NCBI GenBank assembly: GCA_023388955.1 | Contig: JAEWFH010000080.1 | Span: 1-12,079 of the forward strand | DNA from: Pseudomonadota bacterium | GTDB lineage: Bacteria; Pseudomonadota; Gammaproteobacteria; Xanthomonadales; Xanthomonadaceae | Direction of reading: 5' to 3' | DNA length: 12,079 nt | Part shown: positions 7,361 through 12,079 of the stretch, piece by piece | Layout of the letters: every line of letters begins with the position of its first letter | Numbering within the stretch: the first letter of the stretch is position 1 | Program-made: the position numbers and the translations under genes | Notes under the pieces: generated by a model | What the model was told of the DNA's origin: nothing | Databases searched by the model: none | Seen by the model: the letters and a program-made list of their open reading frames with translations, nothing else

Positions 7361-8365
7361 ATGAGTTCCGACCTGCTTTCCCAGGACGAGATCGACGCCC
7401 TGTTGCACGGCGTCGATTCCGGCGCCGTGGAAGTCGAGGATGACGAGCCGGCTCCCGGCGAGGCGCGCGAGTACGACTTCGCCAGCCAGGACCGGATCAT
7501 CCGCGGCCGGATGCCGACCCTGGAGATGATCAACGAGCGCTTCGCCCGCACCTGGCGGGTGGGGCTGTTCAACCTGCTGCGCCGCTCGGCCGACCTGTCG
7601 GTACGCGGCGTCGACCTGGTGCGCTTCGGCGAGTACATCCACTCCCTGCAGGTGCCGACCAACATCAACCTGGTGAAGATGAAGCCGCTGCGCGGCACCG
7701 GGCTGGTGCTGTTCGAACCGCGGCTGGTGTTCACCGTGGTGGACAACTTCTTCGGCGGCTCGGGCAAGTACCACACCCGCATCGAGGGCCGCGAGTTCAC
7801 GCCCACCGAGATGCGCGTGATCCAGCTGCTGCTCAAGCAGACCTTCGCCGACCTGACCGAAGCCTGGGCGCCGGTGATGCCGGTCGAGTACGAGTACCTC
7901 AATTCCGAGGTCAACCCGCACTTCGCCAACATCATCAGCCCGCGCGAATACATCGTGGTCAGCCGCTTCCACGTCGAGCTGGAGGGCGGCGGCGGCGAGT
8001 TCCACATCTCGCTGCCCTACTCGATGCTCGAACCGATCCGCGAGCAGCTCGACGCCGGTCTGCAAAGTGACCGGGTGGAGCGCGACGAGGGCTGGACCCG
8101 CGCCATGCGCCAGCAGCTACTGGAGGCTCCGGTCGAGCTGACCAGCGCCCTCGCCCGCCGCGAGATCACCCTGGGCGAACTGTGCCGGCTGAAGGTCGGC
8201 GACGTGATCCCGATCGACCTGCCCGAAACGGTGAGCCTGGAGGTGGAACGCACCCCGGTGTTCACCGGCCGCTTCGGCACCCACAACGGCATGAACGCGG
8301 TGAAGGTCACCGCCGTCCGCCCGCCGCGCACCGTTCCCGACCTCAAGGAGCTCGTCAACACATGA
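7361..8365 (+). CDS. fliM: Flagellar motor switch protein FliM
   Basis: FliM (334 aa) is the C-ring protein that binds phosphorylated CheY and changes rotation direction. The N-terminal CheY-binding peptide LLSQDEIDALLHGV is at residues 5-18. The middle domain, which binds FliG, carries the GGSG motif at 132-135 within FFGGSGKYHTRIEGREFT. The C-terminal surface-presentation (SpoA-like) domain, homologous to FliN, has LGELCRLKVGDVIPIDLP and ends with FTGRFGTHNGMNAVKV. Length matches the family (330-335 aa) and all three parts are intact. The ATG lies 10 bp after the fliL stop, with only a weak purine-rich site. Its stop overlaps the fliN ATG (ATGA), so the two C-ring subunits are probably translated together. 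Confidence 0.98.
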   Translation: MSSDLLSQDEIDALLHGVDSGAVEVEDDEPAPGEAREYDFASQDRIIRGRMPTLEMINERFARTWRVGLFNLLRRSADLSVRGVDLVRFGEYIHSLQVPTNINLVKMKPLRGTGLVLFEPRLVFTVVDNFFGGSGKYHTRIEGREFTPTEMRVIQLLLKQTFADLTEAWAPVMPVEYEYLNSEVNPHFANIISPREYIVVSRFHVELEGGGGEFHISLPYSMLEPIREQLDAGLQSDRVERDEGWTRAMRQQLLEAPVELTSALARREITLGELCRLKVGDVIPIDLPETVSLEVERTPVFTGRFGTHNGMNAVKVTAVRPPRTVPDLKELVNT

Positions 8366-8775
8366 GCCAGACCGACCCGCACTACCAGGAGATGGAAGCG
8401 GCCATGGCCGAAGCCACCGCCGCCGAAGCCGCCCCGGCCTTGCCTCCCGCCGCGCCGGACCCGACCCCACGGGCCTCCTTCGACGACCTGACCGCCGACG
8501 CCACCGGCGCCCCCGAACTGAACCTGGACGTGATCCTCGATGTCCCGGTCTCGCTGTCGCTGGAGGTGGGCCGGGCGAAGATCCCGATCCGCAACCTGCT
8601 GCAGCTCAACCAGGGCTCGGTGGTGGAACTCGAGCGCGGTGCCGGCGACCCGCTGGACGTCTACGTCAACGGCACCCTGATCGCCCAAGGCGAGGTGGTC
8701 GTCGTCAACGACCGCTTCGGCGTGCGCCTGACCGACGTGGTCAGCCCGTCGGAGCGGATCAAGCGACTGCGGTGA
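8362..8775 (+). CDS. fliN: Flagellar motor switch protein FliN
   Basis: FliN (137 aa) forms the base of the C ring with FliM and provides the docking site for FliH-FliI. An acidic, Ala/Pro-rich N-terminal tail spans residues 1 to about 50. The SpoA-type domain runs from about 53 to the end, with LDVILDVPVSLSLEVGRAKI, LLQLNQGSVVELERGAGDPL, DVYVNGTLIAQGEVVVV and the terminal VSPSERIKRLR. The frame is open upstream within fliM, but the ATG at 8362 in the ATGA overlap with the fliM stop gives the normal size (about 110-140 aa). Its own stop lies in GTGA, the first possible start of fliO. The repeat cluster in fliO begins only 19 bp after this stop. Confidence 0.97.
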   Translation: MSQTDPHYQEMEAAMAEATAAEAAPALPPAAPDPTPRASFDDLTADATGAPELNLDVILDVPVSLSLEVGRAKIPIRNLLQLNQGSVVELERGAGDPLDVYVNGTLIAQGEVVVVNDRFGVRLTDVVSPSERIKRLR

Positions 8776-9347
8776 GCGCGATGGCCGGAACCGACCGTCA
8801 TCCCCGCGAAAGCTCCGACCGTCATCCCCGCGAAAACTCCGCCCGTCATCCCCGCGAAAGCGGGGATCCAGATGCGGCGGCGACGTCCACGGCAACGTCC
8901 ATGGATTCCCGCGTGCGCGGGAATGACGAGGTTGGCGTTGGCGGGGATGACGGCGCCGCTGCGACCACGACGACCGCGACCATCGGCGTCCCCGCCGCCC
9001 CGGCATTCCAGCCGGACGGTTCGGGTGCCGGTTCCCTCGGCGGCGCGCTGGTCGCGCTGCTGCTGGTGGTCGGGCTGATCCTCGGCCTGGCCTGGCTGGC
9101 CAAACGCATGCCGGGCATGGGCGCCGCGGCCGGCAACCGCAACCTCAAGCTGGTCGGCTCGCTGTCGATCGGCCCGCGCGAGCGGGTGGTGGTGGTCGAT
9201 GTCGGTGGCACCCAGCTGCTGCTGTCCACCGGGCCGGGCGGCACCCGCACCCTGCACACGCTGGAACAGCCGCTTCCGGAACAGGAAGCCGGCCCCCCCT
9301 CCCCCTTCGCGCAGGTGCTTGCGCAGCATTTCGGAAAGAAGAAGTGA
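8772..9347 (+). CDS. fliO: Flagellar biosynthesis protein FliO with a repeat-encoded N-terminal extension
   Basis: FliO (191 aa) is a membrane protein that helps assemble the FliP-FliQ-FliR export gate. One membrane helix lies at about residues 89-110 (LGGALVALLLVVGLILGLAW), followed by the cytoplasmic FliO domain (NLKLVGSLSIGPRERVVVVDVGGTQLLL). The N-terminus is odd: residues 9-60 are encoded by a dRS3/REP-like repeat cluster, giving RHPRESSD, RHPRENSA and RHPRESGD in tandem and later MDSRVRGNDE. Without these 53 codons the protein would be 138 aa, the usual size. The start is uncertain: GTG 8772 overlaps the fliN stop (GTGA), while ATG 8781 has GGTGAG at 8771-8776. A start at ATG 8901 inside the repeat would still keep the membrane helix but lacks a Shine-Dalgarno sequence. 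By family topology the extra segment should face the periplasm. Confidence 0.88.
   Translation: MSAMAGTDRHPRESSDRHPRENSARHPRESGDPDAAATSTATSMDSRVRGNDEVGVGGDDGAAATTTTATIGVPAAPAFQPDGSGAGSLGGALVALLLVVGLILGLAWLAKRMPGMGAAAGNRNLKLVGSLSIGPRERVVVVDVGGTQLLLSTGPGGTRTLHTLEQPLPEQEAGPPSPFAQVLAQHFGKKK
8848..8867 (+). repeat. Palindrome 1 of the fliO repeat cluster
   Basis: ATCCCCGC (8848-8855) pairs perfectly with GCGGGGAT (8860-8867) around the 4-nt loop GAAA. In RNA this would be a C(GAAA)G tetraloop on an 8-bp stem, a very stable hairpin, located about 70 nt into the fliO coding sequence. Confidence 0.8.
8905..8924 (+). repeat. Palindrome 2 of the fliO repeat cluster (dRS3-like 20-mer)
   Basis: ATTCCC-N8-GGGAAT fits the 20-bp dRS3 pattern exactly. 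ATTCCCGCG (8905-8913) is the reverse complement of 8916-8924, so in practice it forms an 8-bp stem with a GTGC loop. Compared with palindrome 1, one C-G stem pair is replaced by T-A on both sides, so pairing is kept. Confidence 0.8.
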
Positions 9348-10153
9348 TGGACACCCGTGCACCGAGGCTGCTGGCGCTGATCGCCGGGCTCGCCCTCGCA
9401 CTGCTGGTTGCCGGCCCGGCCTTCGCCCAGGCCGCGCCCGACGCGGTCGCGCCGGCGACCGCGGCCGCCCAGCCAATGCCCGAACTGCCGGACGTGACCG
9501 TCGGCAACATCGGCGGCGAGCCGGTCAGCCTGCCGCTGCAGGTGCTGCTGCTGATGACCGGCATCACCCTGCTGCCGGCCGCGCTGCTGGGCCTGACCGC
9601 CTTCACCCGCATCATCATCGTGCTCGGGCTGCTGCGGCAGGCCCTGGGCACCGGCCAGACGCCCTCCAACCAGGTGCTGCTGGCGCTGGCGCTGTTCCTG
9701 ACGGTGATGGTGATGATGCCGGTGTTCGACAGCGCCTGGGTCTCGGGCATCTCGCCCTACCTCAACGACCAGATGGAATTCCGCCAGGCCTGGACGGCGA
9801 CGCTGGAGCCGTTCCGCGGCTTCATGCTGGCGCAGGTGCGCGAGAACGACCTGATGACCTTCGCCAACCTGTCCGGCACCGGGCCGTATGCGACCGGGCA
9901 GGACGTGCCCTTCGGCGTGCTGGCGGCCTCGTTCCTGACCAGCGAGCTCAAGACCGCCTTCGAGATCGCGTTCCTGGTCTACATCCCGTTCGTGATCATC
10001 GACCTGGTGGTGGCCAGCGTGCTGATGTCGATGGGCATGATGATGCTCTCGCCGATGCTGATCTCGGCGCCCTTCAAGATCCTGCTGTTCGTGCTGGTGG
10101 ACGGCTGGATGCTGGTGGTCGGCTCGCTCGCCGCCAGCTTCAACCTGGTGTAG
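9347..10153 (+). CDS. fliP: Flagellar export gate protein FliP
   Basis: FliP (268 aa) forms the core pentamer of the FliPQR export gate in the MS ring. It has a cleavable signal peptide, as known for FliP: RAPR, a hydrophobic stretch at about residues 8-23, then AFA-Q with probable cleavage after A27. The mature part has the family signatures FTRIIIVLGLLRQALGTG (from F86) and SNQVLLALALFLTVMVMMPVF. Near the C-terminus it has LKTAFEIAFLVYIPFVIIDL and the Met-rich LMSMGMMMLSPMLIS, with about four membrane helices. GTG 9344 and ATG 9347 are adjacent in-frame starts. The ATG is preferred because GGAAAGAAG at 9333-9341 is 5 nt away from it but only 2 nt from the GTG. The ATG overlaps the fliO stop by 1 bp (TGATG). 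Confidence 0.97.
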   Translation: MDTRAPRLLALIAGLALALLVAGPAFAQAAPDAVAPATAAAQPMPELPDVTVGNIGGEPVSLPLQVLLLMTGITLLPAALLGLTAFTRIIIVLGLLRQALGTGQTPSNQVLLALALFLTVMVMMPVFDSAWVSGISPYLNDQMEFRQAWTATLEPFRGFMLAQVRENDLMTFANLSGTGPYATGQDVPFGVLAASFLTSELKTAFEIAFLVYIPFVIIDLVVASVLMSMGMMMLSPMLISAPFKILLFVLVDGWMLVVGSLAASFNLV

Positions 10154-10157
10154 CGCC

Positions 10158-10427
10158 ATGAGCCCGGAAACCGCCGTAACCGAGATCGGCCGTGGCCTGC
10201 AGATGGCGTTGATGCTGGCTGCCCCGCCGCTGCTGGCGGTGCTGGTGATCGGCGTGGTGGTCGGCATCATCCAGGCCGCCACCCAGGTCAACGAGCAGAC
10301 CATTGGCTTCGTCGCCAAGGCCATCGCGCTGGCCGCGGTGCTGGCACTGACCGGGCATTTCCTGCTCGGGCGCATGGTCGCCTTCACCACCGAGCTGTTC
10401 CACCGGATCCCGCACCTGATCGGCTGA
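10158..10427 (+). CDS. fliQ: Flagellar export gate protein FliQ
   Basis: FliQ (89 aa) is the small two-helix subunit (four copies in known gates) that wraps the FliP-FliR core. Helix 1 is at about residues 14-38 (MALMLAAPPLLAVLVIGVVVG), followed by the highly conserved IIQAATQVNEQTIGFVAK loop. Helix 2 is at about 54-72 (AIALAAVLALTGHFLLGRM). Length equals the family norm (88-90 aa). The ATG is 4 bp after the fliP stop and fliR begins 6 bp after its own stop, preserving the universal P-Q-R order. Confidence 0.97.
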   Translation: MSPETAVTEIGRGLQMALMLAAPPLLAVLVIGVVVGIIQAATQVNEQTIGFVAKAIALAAVLALTGHFLLGRMVAFTTELFHRIPHLIG

Positions 10428-10433
10428 GCCAGC

Positions 10434-11222
10434 GTGGATCCGGTAACCGCCGCCACCATCGACGGGCTCGACCTGTTCGGCATGCTCGGCACGGTGCTGT
10501 GGCACCTGCTGCGCATCGGTGCCGCGCTGCAGGTGCTGCCGGTGATCGGGGGCCAGGGCATGCCGATGCGGGCGCGGCTGATCGTGGCGGTGGCGCTGGC
10601 GGCGGCGATGTCCTCGGTGCTGCCGGCACCGCCGGTGGCCGCGCTGGACGCGGCCACGGTGCTCAGCGTGATGCGCGAAATGGCCGTCGGCATCGCCATC
10701 GGGCTGGTGTTGCGGCTGGCCTTCGAGGCCGGCCGGCTGGCCGGCGAACTGATCAGCCAGGGCATGGCGCTGTCGATGGCAACCCTGGCCGACCCGCTCA
10801 GCGGCGCCTCCTCCAACGTGCTGTCGCAGTGGTTCTACCTGATGTTCGCGCTGCTGTTCTTCGCCGTGGACGGGCACCTGGCGCTGGTGCAGCTGCTGGC
10901 CGACAGCTACCGGACCCTGCCCATCGGCACCGCGCTGCCCGACCCGATGCACCTGGCCTCGGCGCTGCCGGTGTTCTTCTCCACCGTACTGCGCACCGGG
11001 GTGCTGCTGGCGCTGCCGGTGATGATGGCGCTGCTGGCCTCCAACCTCGCCTTCGGCGTGCTCTCGCGCGCGGCCGCGGCGCTGAACCCGATCGTGATCG
11101 GCATCCCGGTCGCATTGCTGGTCGGGCTGGTGCTGATCACCTTCGCGGCACGGGAAATGCAGGCACCGGTGGAAGCGCTGTTCCAGGAGGCATTCCTGGC
11201 AGCGCGCGCGCTCACCGCCTGA
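10434..11222 (+). CDS. fliR: Flagellar export gate protein FliR
   Basis: FliR (262 aa) is the single-copy subunit that completes the FliP5-FliQ4-FliR1 gate and contacts FlhB. It is very hydrophobic, with about six membrane segments. Recognisable stretches are LRIGAALQVLPVIGGQGMP, AVALAAAMSSVLP, MREMAVGIAIGLVLRLAFEAG, ISQGMALSMATLADP, FALLFFAVDGHLALVQLLADS and LSRAAAALNPIVIGIPVALLVG. Length is typical (255-265 aa). The start is GTG 10434, 6 bp after the fliQ stop; the next in-frame ATG would remove part of the first segment. A 42-bp gap with a small stem-loop separates it from flhB. Confidence 0.96.
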   Translation: MDPVTAATIDGLDLFGMLGTVLWHLLRIGAALQVLPVIGGQGMPMRARLIVAVALAAAMSSVLPAPPVAALDAATVLSVMREMAVGIAIGLVLRLAFEAGRLAGELISQGMALSMATLADPLSGASSNVLSQWFYLMFALLFFAVDGHLALVQLLADSYRTLPIGTALPDPMHLASALPVFFSTVLRTGVLLALPVMMALLASNLAFGVLSRAAAALNPIVIGIPVALLVGLVLITFAAREMQAPVEALFQEAFLAARALTA

Positions 11223-11239
11223 CGCCCGCCCCGCGGGCG
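11223..11239 (+). other. Small stem-loop between fliR and flhB
   Basis: CGCCCGC (11223-11229) pairs with GCGGGCG (11233-11239) around a CCC loop immediately after the fliR stop. There is no T run, so it is unlikely to terminate transcription. It may only reflect high GC content or act in mRNA processing. Confidence 0.35.
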
Positions 11240-11252
11240 CAATGCCCGACCC

Positions 11253-11257
11253 GGAGG
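11253..11257 (+). promoter_or_regulatory. Ribosome binding site of flhB
   Basis: GGAGG lies 7 nt before ATG 11265. It is a near-ideal Shine-Dalgarno sequence and fixes the flhB start, which is the only start in the second block that is neither overlapping nor within 10 bp of the previous stop. Confidence 0.75.
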
Positions 11258-11264
11258 CCGGCAG

Positions 11265-12079
11265 ATGTCGCAGGACAGCGGCCAGGACCGCACCGAAGAA
11301 CCTACCGAAAAACGCCTGCGCGAAGCCCGCGAGAAGGGCGACGTCCCGCGCTCGCGCGAGCTTGCCAACCTCGCCGTGCTGGGGATGACCGCGCTGGCGA
11401 TGCTGGGCATGGCGTCCTCGATCGGGCGCGCGGCGCAGGGGTGGCTGAAGGGGGCGCTGTCGTTTGAACCCGGACTGCTGGGCCATCCCGAGCTGCTGGC
11501 CGGCCATTTCGCCCGGCTGCTGGCGGGCCTGATGCTGCCGGTGCTGCCGGTGCTGGGCGTGGCCCTGCTGGCCTGCCTGGTCTCGCCGGCGGTAATGGGC
11601 GGGCTGCGCTGGGCGAACAAGTCGCTGCAGCCGGACTTCAAGCGCCTGAACCCCGCCAGCGGCCTCAAGCGCATCTACGGCAAGGAAGGCTTCGCCGAGC
11701 TGCTGCGCTCGCTGCTGCGGGTGGTGCTGGTGGCCGGCGTCGGCGCGCTGGTGATCACCGGTGCGATGTCGAAGCTGCTGGCGATCCCCAGGATGAGCCT
11801 GGAGGGCGCGATCGGCACCGGCCTGCACGTCGCTTCGATGACCCTGGTGTCGATCGTCGGTTCGCTGGCGCTGCTGGCGGCCATCGACGTGCCGTGGCAG
11901 AAGTTCCAGCACCGCAGCAAGCTGAAGATGACCAAGCAGGAGATCCGCGACGAGCTCAAGCAGACCGAGGGCAACCCCGAGCTCAAGGCGCGGATGCGCC
12001 AGGTCGCGCGGCAGATGTCGCAGCGCCGGATGATGGAGGCCGTCCCCACCGCCGACGTGGTGGTGATGAACCCGACCCA
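11265..12079 (+). CDS. flhB: Flagellar export protein FlhB, 3' end outside the window
   Basis: FlhB controls substrate choice of the exporter: self-cleavage at NPTH in its cytoplasmic domain lets FliK switch export from hook to filament proteins. The first 271 residues are visible. The N-terminus has the family signature DRTEEPTEKRLREAREKG (residues 8-25) and SRELANLAVL. About four membrane helices follow, then the connecting segment with DVPWQKFQHRSKLKMTKQE, EIRDELKQTEGNPELKARMR and MSQRRMMEAVPTADVVVMNPT. Asn269-Pro270-Thr271 match the numbering of the Salmonella cleavage site, and the next two bases, CA, fit His272. The reading frame is intact to the edge; about 100 residues of the C-terminal domain should lie beyond. 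GGAGG 7 nt upstream supports the ATG. Confidence 0.97.
   Translation, partial: MSQDSGQDRTEEPTEKRLREAREKGDVPRSRELANLAVLGMTALAMLGMASSIGRAAQGWLKGALSFEPGLLGHPELLAGHFARLLAGLMLPVLPVLGVALLACLVSPAVMGGLRWANKSLQPDFKRLNPASGLKRIYGKEGFAELLRSLLRVVLVAGVGALVITGAMSKLLAIPRMSLEGAIGTGLHVASMTLVSIVGSLALLAAIDVPWQKFQHRSKLKMTKQEIRDELKQTEGNPELKARMRQVARQMSQRRMMEAVPTADVVVMNPT

Larger units (their letters stand above)
8795..8953 (+). repeat. dRS3/REP-like repeat cluster inside the 5' end of fliO
   Basis: Five copies or part copies of one unit occupy 159 bp, exactly 53 codons. Three run forward, with GTCATCCCCGCGAAA beginning at 8797, 8821 and 8845 (24-bp period). Two run inverted: a full copy at 8902-8928 and a part copy at 8941-8953 (GCGGGGATGACGG), again offset by 24 bp. 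The two central full copies form inverted repeats of 27 bp (8844-8870 and 8902-8928, 23 matches) around a 31-bp spacer. The spacer itself repeats ACGTCCA at 8883 and 8895. The cores fit ATYCCC-N8-GGGRAT, which resembles the neisserial dRS3 repeat and similar intergenic repeats of other proteobacteria; this family likeness is from memory. Such elements are normally intergenic, yet here the fliO frame stays open through all copies. Confidence 0.85.

Noticed and set aside
8796..8867. Possible CRISPR array
   Set aside because: The period is only 24 bp with a 15-bp identical core, the in-between bases are similar to each other, the copies also occur inverted, and there are no cas genes. It fits a palindromic dispersed repeat.
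8772..9030. Frameshift or pseudogene of fliO
   Set aside because: The frame is open through the repeat and continues into an intact membrane helix and FliO domain ending at 9347, so nothing shows loss of function.
10342..10356. Second sigma-54-like match inside fliQ (TGGCAC with GG-N10-GC spacing)
   Set aside because: The -12 half lacks the TT before GC, and it lies within a coding region ahead of tightly spaced genes. It is probably chance.
1..12079. A previously undescribed gene system
   Set aside because: Every coding region is a recognisable core flagellar gene in conserved order. The only unexpected element is the repeat cluster in fliO.

Overview
The window is a contiguous run of core flagellar genes, all on the + strand: fliE, fliF, fliG, fliH, fliI, fliJ, fliK, fliL, fliM, fliN, fliO, fliP, fliQ, fliR and the first 271 codons of flhB. 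The sequence is very GC-rich. The order fliE-F-G-H-I-J-K-L-M-N-O-P-Q-R-flhB, with fliK inside the run, and a -24/-12 (sigma-54) type promoter before fliL fit a polar-flagellate gammaproteobacterium. The Xanthomonadaceae/Lysobacteraceae (Xanthomonas, Lysobacter, Luteimonas and relatives) fit best. This placement is inferred from gene order, composition and protein character, not from a database search.

Layout. Positions 4-5641 hold basal-body and export-energising genes: the rod/MS-ring adaptor FliE, MS ring FliF, switch protein FliG, stator FliH, ATPase FliI and central stalk FliJ. Next is the hook-length protein FliK (5638-6702). The only intergenic gap over 100 bp, 6703-6840, carries a GC-rich hairpin, an 8-bp direct repeat and a good sigma-54 promoter match. 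It divides the run into an upstream block (fliE to fliK) and a downstream block (fliL onward). The downstream block encodes the stator-associated FliL, the C-ring proteins FliM and FliN, and the membrane export gate FliO, FliP, FliQ, FliR and FlhB. FlhB runs off the window edge inside its NPTH self-cleavage motif.

Most neighbours overlap by 1-8 bp or are only a few bases apart, so translational coupling within two transcription units is likely. Together the products build the MS ring, C ring and type III export apparatus.

The outlier is the 5' end of fliO. A 159-bp (53-codon) cluster of dRS3/REP-like repeats lies there: three direct 24-bp-period units, then two inverted ones. It is open in the fliO frame and would add a repetitive N-terminal segment (RHPRES-type octapeptides) ahead of the membrane anchor. 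No unknown system, CRISPR array, transposase, RNA gene or prophage was found.
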